Shown here piece after piece: positions 1-8,477 of a stretch of 64,000 bases of DNA; position 1 is the stretch's first letter; each line of letters opens with the position of its first letter. Source of the DNA: Streptomyces scopuliridis RB72 (lineage in GTDB: Bacteria > Actinomycetota > Actinomycetes > Streptomycetales > Streptomycetaceae); NCBI RefSeq assembly GCF_000718095.1, contig NZ_JOEI01000018.1, positions 248,001 through 312,000 on the forward strand, written 5' to 3'. Below the pieces are notes generated by a model. The model was given only the letters and a program-made list of their open reading frames with translations. It searched no databases and was not told the DNA's origin. Both the position numbers and the translations under genes were made by a program.

Positions 1-366
1 GTATGGGTGCGGCCCGGTGGCCCCGGCCATTCGCCGCCTCGGCGGGGTGAGTGGGCCGGTGCGGACCGGTGGGCCCCGCCACTTGCTGCCCTCGTGGGGC
101 CGGGTGCGGGAGGGCGCCGCCGCCTCCCCCGCCCGCCCTCGCGCACGGCCGGGCCGCCTGTGCGGGCGGTGAAGGGGGGCGCGCAGGGGTCGTGTCCGGG
201 ACACTAAAGCGTGATTTGTGGCGCGTGACCGCCCGAACCCATCGTCAGGGCTGCTGCCCCGCGCCCGGAAACCGGCCCCGGCCAAAGACGACCGCGCCCC
301 GGACCACGAGCCCGCACCCGGCGACGTACGCGCACTCCCGCCGAGGCGGACCCGGACCATGCCCGC
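1..366. other. gene-free edge region
   Basis: I find no convincing gene here. The open frames are short, rich in Pro/Arg/Gly and lack a Shine-Dalgarno. The only structure noted is a 5-bp inverted repeat, GTGTC-CGG-GACAC, at 192-204. The stretch lies downstream of the minus-strand SDR gene and may hold its 3' end or the leader of a gene outside the window. Confidence 0.5.
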
Positions 367-1131
367 TCACCGCAGGTGCGACGCTCCGTTGAGGTCCAGG
401 ATCGTTCCCGACGACCACTCCGCCCCCGGCGACGCCAGCCACACCACCGCCCCCGCGATCTCCTCCGCCGTGCCCACCCGCCCGAACGGGCTCTGCGCGC
501 GGATCGATTCGCCCTCCTCGCCGGTGAGGCGGGACGCGACGCGTTCCGTGGTGAAGAAGCCCGGGGCGACGGAGGCGACGGCGATGCCGTAGGGGGCCAG
601 GGAGACCGCCAGGGACTGGCCCAGGGCGTGGACCGCCGCCTTCGTCGCGCCGTAGGCCGGGTGGTCCGGTTCGCCGCGGAAGGCGCCGCGGGAGCCGATG
701 TTGATGATCCGGCCGGGCGTCGAGCGGTCGATCATGGAGCGGGCGGCGCGGTGGCTGAGCAGGGCCGTGCCCAGGAGGTTGACGGACAGGTGGCGCTGCC
801 AGGCCGCCGCCCAGTCGTCGTACGACGTGGTGGGCAACGGGTGGGGCTCGTTGACGGCCGCGTTGTTGACGAGGATGTCGATCCCGCCGAGCGCCTCGGC
901 CGCGTCGTCCGCGACCCGCGCCGCGCCCGCCGGGTCGGAGATGTCGCCGCCCACCAGCGTGTGGCCGGTGCCGGCCAGTGACTCCAGGGTGTGGCGGGCG
1001 TCGGCGGAGCGGGTCGCGTAGTGGACGGCGACGCGGTCGCCCTGGGCGGCGAAGGCCAGGGACACGGCGCGACCGAGGCCGCGGGAGGCGCCGGTGACGA
1101 GGACGCGGCGGCCGGTGGACGGCAGATTCAT
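367..1131 (-). CDS. SDR family oxidoreductase
   Basis: Classical short-chain dehydrogenase/reductase of 254 aa, a cytosolic NAD(P)-dependent oxidoreductase of unknown substrate. The Rossmann glycine motif TGASRGLG is at residues 13-20 and the NNAA motif at 89-92. The catalytic Ser147, Tyr160 and Lys164 (YGATK) are all present. The length is normal for the family and the protein resembles 3-oxoacyl-ACP reductase (FabG-like) enzymes. The frame opens further upstream, but the ATG at 1131 has a GAGAGG Shine-Dalgarno about 10 nt before it, so I prefer that start. It is divergent from the PhoX-like gene with about 100 bp between them, and nothing nearby points to a pathway. Confidence 0.88.
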   Translation of the reverse strand: MNLPSTGRRVLVTGASRGLGRAVSLAFAAQGDRVAVHYATRSADARHTLESLAGTGHTLVGGDISDPAGAARVADDAAEALGGIDILVNNAAVNEPHPLPTTSYDDWAAAWQRHLSVNLLGTALLSHRAARSMIDRSTPGRIINIGSRGAFRGEPDHPAYGATKAAVHALGQSLAVSLAPYGIAVASVAPGFFTTERVASRLTGEEGESIRAQSPFGRVGTAEEIAGAVVWLASPGAEWSSGTILDLNGASHLR

Positions 1132-1237
1132 GGGAAAGCGGGCCTCTCGATGTCGGACGGTGTTCAAACGCTGTTTATCCGTAGGCGGGAGCGTCGGGAG
1201 CGTACCCCCGACCCACGTGCCCCTTCAGGAGACCGCG

Positions 1238-2656
1238 ATGCCGCTGACCCGCAGGGAATTCACCGGAAGATCCGCACTGACCGGGGCGGGACTCGTCCTC
1301 ACCGGCGCCACCGGCGCGTTCGCCACCGCGCCCGGCGCGCTGGCGGCGGAGGACGCTCCCGAGGTCGCCTCCGGGCCCGCGCCCGCGCCGGGTTACGGGC
1401 CGCTCGTCCCCGACCCGCGCGGCATGCTCGCGCTGCCGGCCGGGTTCACGTACAAGGTCATCACGCACAGCGGTGTGACCAAGCTGGAGTCGGGCGAGGA
1501 CACCCCGTCCAACCACGACGGCACCGCCACGTTCGAGGGCCCGCGCGGGGTGACGCTGCTGGTCAACAACCATGAGCTGAAGGGGCCCAGGGGTGACTGG
1601 GAGTTCCCTGTGCCGCTCACCGAGGGTCTCGTCTACGACCCGGCGGCGGCCGGCGGCTGCACGGTCGTGGAGACGCACCGCGACGGCCGTACCGCGGAGT
1701 GGGTCGGAATCGCCGGTACCTCCACCAACTGCGCGGGCGGACGGACCCCGTGGGGCACCTGGCTCACCTGTGAGGAGAACTCCGACCGGGCCGGGCAGAA
1801 CGGGATGACCAAGGACCACGGGTATGTCTTCGAGGTCGACCCGTACGACCGCCGTGCCAACCGGAACCCCAAGCCCATCAAGGCGTTCGGGCGTTACGAC
1901 CACGAGGCCGTCGTCATCGATCCCCGTACCGGCTACGCCTATCTGACAGAGGACGACTCCGAGCCCAACGGGCTGTTCTACCGCTGGGTCCCGCCGCACG
2001 GCTTCAAGCACGGGCGGGGGCAGCTGCGCCGGCTCGCCGATGACGCGGGGGTGCTCCAGGCGCCCCGCTGCTTCGACGCGGGCGGCCGTTTCGTGGACGA
2101 CCTCTCGCGCGCCGCGAAGATCGGCACCGTCTACGGCGTGGACTGGGTAGACGTACCGGACCGCGACGGGAAGACCGTGGCCGTACGGGAGCAGTTCGAC
2201 GGCGAGGACGTCACCCGCGCCAGGAAGCTGGAGGGCATGTGGTGGGCGGACGGCGGCGCGTACATCGTCTCCTCGTATGCCCGTGACGAGAGCCCCGGCG
2301 TGCCGCACGACGGTCAGGTGTGGTTCTACCACCCGCGCCGCCGCACCCTGACGCTCAAGGTGCTGCTGGGCGTCAACGCCGACCCGGACAAGGACGGCGC
2401 CTTCGACGGGCCGGACAACATCACGGTCTCGCCGTACGGCGGTCTGGTCATCGCGGAGGACGGCGAGGGCCTCCAGCATCTCTTCGGGGCGACGGAGCGC
2501 GGACGCACGTACCCCATCGCGCGCAACGACCTCAACGACAGCGAGTTCACGGGTGTCGTGTTCTCGCCGGACGGCCGCACGCTGTTCGCCAATATCCAGG
2601 AGCCGGGCATCATGCTGGCCATCACCGGCCCGTGGCGGCGCACTCCCCGGGACTGA
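1238..2656 (+). CDS. PhoX/DUF839 family phosphatase, Tat-exported
   Basis: Secreted protein of 472 aa in the PhoX (DUF839) family of calcium-dependent alkaline phosphatases. A twin-arginine signal (TRREFTGRSALTGAG) at the N terminus is followed by an Ala-rich cleavage region near residue 35. Family-like blocks follow: NHDGTATFEGPRG, LLVNNHE, a GTSTNCAGG...TCEEN block, GRYDHEAVVIDP, LEGMWWADG and FDGPDNITVSPYG, which supply the acidic residues used for metal binding. The ATG at 1238 is chosen because CAGGAGA precedes it by 5 nt and the Tat motif follows at once; the open frame extends upstream to 1094. No PHO box is evident in the short upstream gap. The substrate is inferred from the family only. 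Confidence 0.85.
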   Translation: MPLTRREFTGRSALTGAGLVLTGATGAFATAPGALAAEDAPEVASGPAPAPGYGPLVPDPRGMLALPAGFTYKVITHSGVTKLESGEDTPSNHDGTATFEGPRGVTLLVNNHELKGPRGDWEFPVPLTEGLVYDPAAAGGCTVVETHRDGRTAEWVGIAGTSTNCAGGRTPWGTWLTCEENSDRAGQNGMTKDHGYVFEVDPYDRRANRNPKPIKAFGRYDHEAVVIDPRTGYAYLTEDDSEPNGLFYRWVPPHGFKHGRGQLRRLADDAGVLQAPRCFDAGGRFVDDLSRAAKIGTVYGVDWVDVPDRDGKTVAVREQFDGEDVTRARKLEGMWWADGGAYIVSSYARDESPGVPHDGQVWFYHPRRRTLTLKVLLGVNADPDKDGAFDGPDNITVSPYGGLVIAEDGEGLQHLFGATERGRTYPIARNDLNDSEFTGVVFSPDGRTLFANIQEPGIMLAITGPWRRTPRD

Positions 2657-2703
2657 CCGCGAAAACCCGTGGCGGACGGGCCCGTTGCCTCTCTAAAGTC
2701 ATG

Positions 2704-2885
2704 CTTGTCCAGGTGCGACAGGCAGGACCTACTTCCACTCATAATGGGGAGGCCGCGGGTTCGACTCCCGCCACCGGTACTCATGCCGGTGTAGCTCAGT
2801 GGCAGAGCACCATCTGTCGGTTCCGCCGGCCTTGATCTCTGGACACACCACTTCGCACCTCCCGGTGCGCGGGCAGCGGCTACTT
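2704..2885 (+). ncRNA. yrlA: YrlA-like bacterial Y RNA with permuted tRNA mimic
   Basis: Non-coding RNA expected to bind the Ro60 homologue encoded next to it. The tRNA parts occur in circularly permuted order. First comes a T-arm (stem 2755-2759/2767-2771, loop TTCGACT), then an acceptor-like stem closed into a hairpin (8 bp, 2772-2779/2784-2791, loop CTCA). Next is a D-arm (GCTC 2794-2797 / GAGC 2805-2808, loop GG at 2801-2802) and a further stem (2816-2820/2826-2830). The outer Y stem AGGTGCGA (2711-2718) pairs perfectly with TCGCACCT (2853-2860). A -10-like TAAAGT lies at 2694-2699. This matches the known tRNA-mimicking YrlA architecture. The exact ends are estimates. Confidence 0.85.
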
Positions 2886-3007
2886 CTTTGAGTGAAATCA
2901 CGCCGCCGCCGACTCTGATCTCGGGAGGCGCGGCGTGCGGAGGCGAGGCCGCCCCTATTTCGCCGTGCTCTCCCTGGAATTCGTTTCTGGAATTCGGGGG
3001 AATTCTC

Positions 3008-4585
3008 ATGTCTCGCTTCAATACCCGTGCGGCCAAGGCCCGTCCCGCTTCGCCCGTACGGTCGATCGCCGCTGCCCGTACCCATGAGGGCGGCGACGGT
3101 GTCCTGCGCGACGCGAAGTCGGAGCTGTTCCTGCTCGCGGTCGCCAACTTCGTTTCCCAGCAGACGACTTACGAGTCCGGCGACGAGCGCGACGACCGGT
3201 TCCGCGCGCTCGTGCGGAAGCTCGCCGTCGCGGAGCCGGAGTGGACCGCCGGGCTGCTCGGCTGGCTGCGCGGTGAGGGGCAGCTGCGTACCGCCTCGAT
3301 CGTCGGCGCCGCCGAATACGTCAAGGCGCGGCTCGACGCGGGCGCCACGGACGGTCCGGGAAACCGGCAGGTCGTCGACTCCGTTCTGCTGCGCGCGGAC
3401 GAGCCCGGTGAACTGCTCGGTTACTGGATCTCGCGCTACGGCCGCAATGTGCCCAAGCCCGTCAAGCGCGGAATCGCGGACGCCGTCCGGCGGCTCTACA
3501 ACGGAAAGTCGCTGCTGAAGTACGACACCGTCGCGAAGGGTTATCGATTCGGCGACATCCTCAATCTGGTGCATGCCTCGCCCGACCCGGCGAAGGCGTG
3601 GCAGGGCGAGCTGTTCCGTTACGCGCTCGACCGCCGGCATCACCCGCAGGCGGCTGTTCCGCCGCTGTCGAACCGTACGCTCACCGCCCACCGGGCCCTG
3701 ATGGAGGTGCCGGTCGAGCGGCGGCGCGCGCTGATCACCGCCGCCGACGGGGCGGCGCGGCTCGCCGAGGCGGGGATGACCTGGGAGGCGCTGGCCGGCT
3801 GGCTCCAGGGGCCGATGGACGCGGCTGCCTGGGAAGCCGTCATTCCGTCGATGGGCGCCATGGCCCTGCTGCGCAACCTGCGGAACTTCGATCAGGCGGG
3901 TGTCAGCGACGAGGTCGCCGCTCAGGTGGCCGAGAAGATCGCGGATCCCGAAGTGGTCGCGAAGGCGCGGCAGTTCCCGTTCCGCTATCTCGCCGCCTAC
4001 CAGCACGCGCCGTCGCTGCGCTGGTCGTATCCGCTGGAGCGGGCGCTCGGCCACTCGCTGGCCAACGTGCCCTCGCTGCGCGGGCGGTCGCTGATCCTGG
4101 TCGACCGTTCGGGTTCGATGTGGTCCCCGCTCTCCGACCGCTCCGAGCTGAACCGCGCGGACGCCGCGGCGATCTTCGGTACGGCCGTGGCGATGCGGGC
4201 GGCGGACGCCGATCTCGTGGAGTTCGGTACGCGCAGCGCCCCGGTGACCTACCGGCGGGGCGAGTCCGTGCTGAAGGTGCTGGAACGCTTCGGCGACCTC
4301 GGCGGTACGAATACGGCCGAGGCGGTCCGTACCCACTACCGGAGCCATGACCGGGTGCTCATCGTCACCGACGAGCAGGCCGCGTACAGCTCCCGGGGCG
4401 GCCCGGCCGCGCAGGTCCGGGCCGGTGTCCCGGTCTATACCTGGAACCTCGCGGGGTACCGGACCGGGCACGGTCCGTCCGGTGAGGCCGATCGGCACAC
4501 GTTCGGCGGGCTGACCGACGCGGCCTTCAGGATGGTCCCGCTGCTGGAGGCGGGACGGGACGCCCGCTGGCCCTGGAAGGGGTGA
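3008..4585 (+). CDS. rsr: TROVE domain protein, Ro60 homologue (Rsr)
   Basis: Ring-shaped RNA-binding protein of 525 aa, orthologue of the 60-kDa Ro autoantigen. In other bacteria Rsr binds Y RNA and can tether PNPase, acting in RNA quality control and stress survival. The N-terminal two thirds is the HEAT-repeat TROVE region. The C-terminal third is a von Willebrand A domain with an intact MIDAS: DRSGS (Asp366, Ser368, Ser370), the Thr in GGTNTAE and the Asp in VTDEQ. The ATG at 3008 has a GGGGG/GGAATT Shine-Dalgarno; the open frame starts at 2888 but would overlap the end of the Y RNA. It lies directly downstream of yrlA on the same strand, the arrangement seen in other bacteria. Confidence 0.95.
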   Translation: MSRFNTRAAKARPASPVRSIAAARTHEGGDGVLRDAKSELFLLAVANFVSQQTTYESGDERDDRFRALVRKLAVAEPEWTAGLLGWLRGEGQLRTASIVGAAEYVKARLDAGATDGPGNRQVVDSVLLRADEPGELLGYWISRYGRNVPKPVKRGIADAVRRLYNGKSLLKYDTVAKGYRFGDILNLVHASPDPAKAWQGELFRYALDRRHHPQAAVPPLSNRTLTAHRALMEVPVERRRALITAADGAARLAEAGMTWEALAGWLQGPMDAAAWEAVIPSMGAMALLRNLRNFDQAGVSDEVAAQVAEKIADPEVVAKARQFPFRYLAAYQHAPSLRWSYPLERALGHSLANVPSLRGRSLILVDRSGSMWSPLSDRSELNRADAAAIFGTAVAMRAADADLVEFGTRSAPVTYRRGESVLKVLERFGDLGGTNTAEAVRTHYRSHDRVLIVTDEQAAYSSRGGPAAQVRAGVPVYTWNLAGYRTGHGPSGEADRHTFGGLTDAAFRMVPLLEAGRDARWPWKG

Positions 4586-4648
4586 TCCGGGCGCCCGTCG
4601 GTGGTCGGGCATGGCGCGTCGGGGCTCCTTGGGCGCATACTCAAAGTA

Positions 4649-4876
4649 ATGACAAAGTCAGCCGGATCCCGGCGCCACCTGCCGTCCAGTCCCTTCAACC
4701 GCCAGGCCCCGGCCTCACCCCCGCCCGAGCAGTTCGATGTGGGAGACCGTGTCTCGCACGATCAGTTCGGGTTGGGAAGAGTCATCGGAGTCGAGGGCGA
4801 ACATGCCGTGCTCATCGATTTCTCGGGGCGACAGGGGAGGATCCTGAGCCCCTTCGCCAAGCTGACCAAGCTCTGA
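4649..4876 (+). CDS. small Tudor-like protein (PcrA C-terminal-like)
   Basis: Predicted 75-aa protein. After a basic, Pro/Ser-rich N terminus, residues 30-75 (FDVGDRVSHDQFGLGRV...) resemble the small beta-barrel (Tudor/CarD-like) module at the C terminus of UvrD/PcrA helicases, which contacts RNA polymerase. The function is unknown. The ATG at 4649 has no Shine-Dalgarno and sits 7 nt after CATACT, so the message may be leaderless; the frame also opens at 4601. It is convergent with the TerD gene. Confidence 0.7.
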   Translation: MTKSAGSRRHLPSSPFNRQAPASPPPEQFDVGDRVSHDQFGLGRVIGVEGEHAVLIDFSGRQGRILSPFAKLTKL

Positions 4877-5002
4877 AGTCCCGAACCGGGAGCTTGGAGG
4901 CCGTGCCCCCGGGCCGCCGCGGACCCTCAGGACCCGCGACGGCGCGGGGGCATCGTGCCACCCGCCCACGCGCCGCCCTCCGGGGGCGGCCCGGAGCGCC
5001 GG

Positions 5003-6229
5003 TCAGAGGATCTTCGCGGCGGGCTTGACCATGCCCCGGACCGTACGGGACTTGACGAACTCGCCCAGACCGGTCATTTCCCACTCGCCGGAGAACTGGC
5101 GGATCAGCTTCGCCATCATCACGCCGGTCTGCGGCTCGGCGCTGGTCAGATCGAAGCGCACCAGCTCCTCGTCCGTGGCCGCGTCGATCAGCCGGCAGTA
5201 CGCCTTGGCGACCTCGGTGAACTTCTGGCCGGTGAAGGAGTTGACCGTGAAGACCAGGCCGGTCGCCTCGGCGGGGATCCGGCCGAGATCCACGACGATC
5301 ACCTCGTCGTCACCCGCGCCCTCGCCCGTGAGGTTGTCGCCGGAGTGCTTGATCGCCCCGTTGAGGATGGAGAGCTTGCCGAAGTAGCAGCTGTCCAGAT
5401 GGTTGCGGTTCGGACCGTAGGCGATCACGGACGCGTCGAGGTCGATGTCCTTGCCGCGGTACGCCGGCTCCCAGCCGAGGCCCATCTTGACCTGGGTGAG
5501 CAGCGGCCGGCCGCCCTTGACCAGCGACACCGTCTGGTTCTTCTGGAGGCTGACCTTGCCCTTGTCCAGATTGATCTTGCCGCTGCCGGGCGCGGCGGCG
5601 GGGGCCGGGGGAGCGGCGGGCGGGGCGGCCGGGACGGGCGGGGCGGCGATCCGCGGGTCGGCCCCCGCGTGGGCACGGACGGGCGCCGGGGGTGCCGGGG
5701 CCGCTACAGGGGCCGCGGCCGGGGCGGGCTCCTCCACGGACACGCCGAAGTCGGTGGCGATCCCGGCCAGCCCGTTGGCGTACCCCTGGCCGACCGCGCG
5801 GACCTTCCACGCCCCGTTACGCAGATAGATCTCCACGATCACCAGGGCGGTCTCGGCGCCGAGCTGCGGCGGCGTGAACGTGGCCAGCGCGCCGCCGCTG
5901 CCCGCGTCGCGGATCGTGGCCGTGGGCTCGATGCCCTGGAAGCTCTGCCCCGCCGCGTCCGGGCTCGCCGTGACGACGATCTTCTCGATGCCGGCGGGCA
6001 CGGCGCTGGTGTCGACGACGATCGCGTCGGGCGCCGTGCCACCGCCGGAGCGGTAGCTCACGCCGGGGCCCGCCGGCTGGTTGTAGAAGATGAAGTCGTC
6101 GTCTGAGCGCACCTTGCCGTCGGCGGTGAGCAGCAGGCCCGATACGTCGAGCCGCACGGGAGCGGCGACGTCCACCGCCACATGGGCGGTGGGAAGAGGG
6201 ATGTTCGAGCCGGGGGTCATAGCTGTCAT
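5003..6229 (-). CDS. TerD family protein with two TerD domains
   Basis: Predicted 408-aa calcium-binding stress protein of the TerD (tellurite resistance) family. The first TerD domain spans about residues 15-180. A Pro/Ala linker of about 50 residues follows, then a second TerD domain from about residue 225 to the end. The DGKVRSDDDFIFYNQP block in the first domain carries the acidic metal-binding residues; in the second domain the equivalent region is less acidic (YGPNRNHLDSCYFG). The start is ambiguous between ATG 6229 and ATG 6220, neither with a clear Shine-Dalgarno. It stands alone, convergent with the small Tudor-like gene. Confidence 0.87.
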   Translation of the reverse strand: MTAMTPGSNIPLPTAHVAVDVAAPVRLDVSGLLLTADGKVRSDDDFIFYNQPAGPGVSYRSGGGTAPDAIVVDTSAVPAGIEKIVVTASPDAAGQSFQGIEPTATIRDAGSGGALATFTPPQLGAETALVIVEIYLRNGAWKVRAVGQGYANGLAGIATDFGVSVEEPAPAAAPVAAPAPPAPVRAHAGADPRIAAPPVPAAPPAAPPAPAAAPGSGKINLDKGKVSLQKNQTVSLVKGGRPLLTQVKMGLGWEPAYRGKDIDLDASVIAYGPNRNHLDSCYFGKLSILNGAIKHSGDNLTGEGAGDDEVIVVDLGRIPAEATGLVFTVNSFTGQKFTEVAKAYCRLIDAATDEELVRFDLTSAEPQTGVMMAKLIRQFSGEWEMTGLGEFVKSRTVRGMVKPAAKIL

Positions 6230-6357
6230 GCCAGACGTAACGAACGACCCCGCTTTGCCGTTCCCTTACCTTCCGCCGATCGAGTCCACGGACGATCGGG
6301 GTCGCGGATGATCGGGGCCGCGGCTGATCTGGGTCCCCGGACGACGGGGTCCGGACC

Positions 6358-7167
6358 TCAGTAGGGCCAGCGCGGCGGGTTGGTGGCGAACGTGCCGCCC
6401 AGGAAGGCGTGGTCCCGGTTGTCCGGGTCGAGTTCGCCCTGTTCCGCGATGAGCTTCTCGGCGAACTGCTCCGAGTCGTCCTGCGGTTCGTATCCCAGCG
6501 CCCGCGCGCTCGTGAGGTCCCACCACAGCCGGGTGTTGGCGGAGGAGCCGTAGACGACGCTGTGGCCGACTCCCTCGGCGGTGAGGGCGGCGTGGAAGAG
6601 CCGGGCGCAGTCGCCGGGGCTCAGCCAGACGGAGAGCATCCGGACCGAGTTGGGCTCCAGGAAGCAGGAACCGATCCGTACGGAGACGGTCTCCATGCCG
6701 TGCAGGTCCCAGTAGAGCTGCGCCAGGTCCTCGCCGAAGCACTTGGAGAGGCCGTAGAACGTGTCGGGGCGGCGCGGGGTCTCGACCGGGATCAGCGGGT
6801 CGTCCCCCTGCGGGCGCGGTGTGAACCCGATCGCGTGGTTGCTGGAGGCGAAGACCGTCCGCCCGACGCCCTCGGTGCGCGCCGCCTCGTACAGGTTGTA
6901 CGTTCCCTCGATGTTCGCGCGCAGGATCTTGTCGAAGGTGGATTCCAGCGAGATGCCCGCGAGATGGATGATCGCGTCGACCCCCTGGACGGCCTCGCGC
7001 AGCGCCTCCTTGTCCGCGAGATCGGCGGTGATGGCGTCGGGCTCGCCCTCGATGGGGGTGGCGTCGAAGAGCCGCAGCTCGTAGCCGTACGCGGGCAGCA
7101 GGCCCCGCATCAGGGTGCCGAGGCCGCCGGCGGCGCCGGTGAGCAGGACAGTGCGGGGTGCGGGCAT
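6358..7167 (-). CDS. udh: uronate dehydrogenase
   Basis: NAD-dependent uronate dehydrogenase (EC 1.1.1.203 type) of 269 aa, oxidising D-galacturonate or D-glucuronate to the aldarolactone. The extended-SDR motif TGAAGGLG is at residues 10-17, VFASSNHAIGF at 105-115 (Ser108/109), and the catalytic pair Tyr138 and Lys142 is in FYGLSKCFGE. The RIGSCFLEPNSVRMLSVWLS and WWDL blocks are those of the Agrobacterium enzyme as I recall it. The ATG at 7167 has GAGGAGAT 7 nt upstream and is preferred over the 7248 frame start. It is divergent from kdgD, the next enzyme of the oxidative hexuronate route, with a shared regulatory region. Confidence 0.9.
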   Translation of the reverse strand: MPAPRTVLLTGAAGGLGTLMRGLLPAYGYELRLFDATPIEGEPDAITADLADKEALREAVQGVDAIIHLAGISLESTFDKILRANIEGTYNLYEAARTEGVGRTVFASSNHAIGFTPRPQGDDPLIPVETPRRPDTFYGLSKCFGEDLAQLYWDLHGMETVSVRIGSCFLEPNSVRMLSVWLSPGDCARLFHAALTAEGVGHSVVYGSSANTRLWWDLTSARALGYEPQDDSEQFAEKLIAEQGELDPDNRDHAFLGGTFATNPPRWPY

Positions 7168-7229
7168 GGGGGAGATCTCCTCGCGGCTCGGAACCGGGCA
7201 CACGGATTCGGGCTCAGATCCATAAATGG

Positions 7230-7247
7230 AATTCACATGCGTGGACA
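7230..7247. promoter_or_regulatory. candidate IclR operator at udh start site
   Basis: AATTCACATGCGTGGACA fits NNTTCA-N7-GRACW, shared with three other sites in this window. It abuts the udh -10 box (7247-7252) and covers the predicted transcription start near 7240, a position that suits repression. It is the weakest palindrome of the four. Confidence 0.5.
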
Positions 7248-7276
7248 AACTAGAGAGTGGGGCGGAGCACCGTCAA
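7247..7276 (-). promoter_or_regulatory. udh promoter
   Basis: On the minus strand, TTGACG (7276-7271) and TAGTTT (7252-7247) are separated by 18 bp, a good vegetative (HrdB-type) promoter. The predicted start near 7240 leaves a leader of about 70 nt before the udh ATG. Confidence 0.65.
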
Positions 7277-7324
7277 GTGTCGCTCGGAGTGCGGGAATCC
7301 GCCTCTGGGTTGCGGTTTTCCGTC

Positions 7325-7354
7325 TTGACCCGCGGCGCGCGACTGCCCTAGCGT
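7325..7354 (+). promoter_or_regulatory. kdgD promoter
   Basis: TTGACC at 7325-7330 and TAGCGT at 7349-7354 with an 18-bp spacer fit the Streptomyces vegetative consensus. The dioxovalerate dehydrogenase promoter (15689-15718) has the same -35 box and spacing, with TAGAGT as the -10 box. Confidence 0.7.
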
Positions 7355-7359
7355 GGCGT

Positions 7360-7377
7360 TGTTCAGGGATATGGACA
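7360..7377. promoter_or_regulatory. candidate IclR operator at kdgD start site
   Basis: TGTTCAGGGATATGGACA shares TGTTCAG at the left and the ACA end with the strong site at 15745-15762, at identical spacing. It covers the predicted kdgD transcription start (about 7361). Confidence 0.6.
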
Positions 7378-7433
7378 TCGATCATAATTGTGCACGAGCG
7401 GTCGCCGCTCGACGCATGGCCCAGGGAGCGCCC

Positions 7434-8477
7434 GTGACCTCAGCCCCGCTCGCCGCCCGCCTGACTCACGTGGCCGGGCCACTGTTCTTCCCCGTCACCG
7501 CGTACGGGCCCGACGGCGCGCTCGACCTCGACGCGTACCGCGCGCATGTCGGCCAAGGCGTCGCCGCGGGAGCCGCCGCCGTCTTCGCCTGCTGCGGCAC
7601 CGGCGAGTTCCACGCCCTCACCCCGGAGGAGTTCGGCGCCTGCGTGAACGCGGCCGTCGAGGAGACCGCGGGCCGCGTCCCGGTCGTGGCCGGCGCCGGC
7701 TACGGCACGGCGCTCGCCGTCCAGTACGCGCGGATCGCCGAGGAGGCGGGCGCGGACGGACTGCTCGCGATGCCGCCCTATCTGGTCGTCGCCGACCAGG
7801 AGGGGCTGCTGCGCCACTACACCGCGCTGGCGGGCGCCACCTCGCTGGAGACGATCGTCTACCAGCGCGACAACGCCGTCTTCACCCCCGAGACCGTCAT
7901 CGAACTCGCCCGCGTGGACGGCATCGCCGGGCTCAAGGACGGATACGGCGACCTCGAACTGATGCAGCGCATCATCAGCGCCGTACGCACGGAGGAGCCG
8001 GACCGCGACTTCCTCTACTTCAACGGCCTGCCCACCGCCGAACTCACCGGTCTCGCCTACCGGGGCATCGGCGTCACCCTCTACTCCTCCGCCGTCTTCT
8101 GCTTCGTCCCCGAGATCGCGCTCGCCTTCCACCGGGCCCTGACCACCGGCGACGACACGACCGTGAACCGCCTGCTGGACGGTTTCTACCGCCCCCTGGT
8201 CGAACTGCGCGGCAAGGGACGCGGATACGCCGTCTCGCTCGTCAAGGCGGGCGTCCGGCTGGGCGGACTGGACGTCGGGGAGGTACGGCCGCCGCTGAGC
8301 GAGCCGCAGCCCGCGCACATCAAGGAGCTGGCCGAGATCATCGAGCGGGGCCGGGCGGTGCTGCGGAGCGACGAGGGAAGCGAGGACGGGAGCGATTCCC
8401 CGGACGAGGGCCCGAGCGAGGATCCGGACGGCGCGGGCGCCGGGACCGGTACGGGTACGCGGGGCGGCGCCGCGTGA
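7434..8477 (+). CDS. kdgD: 5-dehydro-4-deoxyglucarate dehydratase
   Basis: DHDPS-family class I lyase of 347 aa. It dehydrates and decarboxylates 5-keto-4-deoxyglucarate to 2,5-dioxovalerate plus CO2 in the oxidative hexuronate/aldarate pathway. The Schiff-base Lys168 is in GLKDGYGD, Tyr143 in IVYQRDN, and the carboxylate-binding loop GTGEF is at 55-59. After about residue 308 there is an acidic, Gly/Asp-rich tail of about 40 residues beyond the usual family length. GTG at 7434 is chosen for the AGGGAG box 5 nt upstream; ATG 7416 is the alternative. The stop overlaps the next start (GTGA), which indicates translational coupling. It is divergent from udh. Confidence 0.9.
   Translation: MTSAPLAARLTHVAGPLFFPVTAYGPDGALDLDAYRAHVGQGVAAGAAAVFACCGTGEFHALTPEEFGACVNAAVEETAGRVPVVAGAGYGTALAVQYARIAEEAGADGLLAMPPYLVVADQEGLLRHYTALAGATSLETIVYQRDNAVFTPETVIELARVDGIAGLKDGYGDLELMQRIISAVRTEEPDRDFLYFNGLPTAELTGLAYRGIGVTLYSSAVFCFVPEIALAFHRALTTGDDTTVNRLLDGFYRPLVELRGKGRGYAVSLVKAGVRLGGLDVGEVRPPLSEPQPAHIKELAEIIERGRAVLRSDEGSEDGSDSPDEGPSEDPDGAGAGTGTGTRGGAA

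Noticed and set aside
1132..1167. Longer SDR start at 1167
   Set aside because: The extra 12 residues lack family similarity and the Shine-Dalgarno fits the start at 1131.
1175..2479. A long minus-strand frame over the PhoX-like gene
   Set aside because: A shadow frame: Arg/Val-rich with no recognisable domains, opposite a clear family member.
2750..2812. A tRNA gene (TTCGACT loop, GTAGCTCAGTGGCAGAGCA block)
   Set aside because: The T-arm precedes the D-arm and the acceptor is closed into a hairpin; there is no anticodon arm in the right place. It fits a Y RNA mimic instead.
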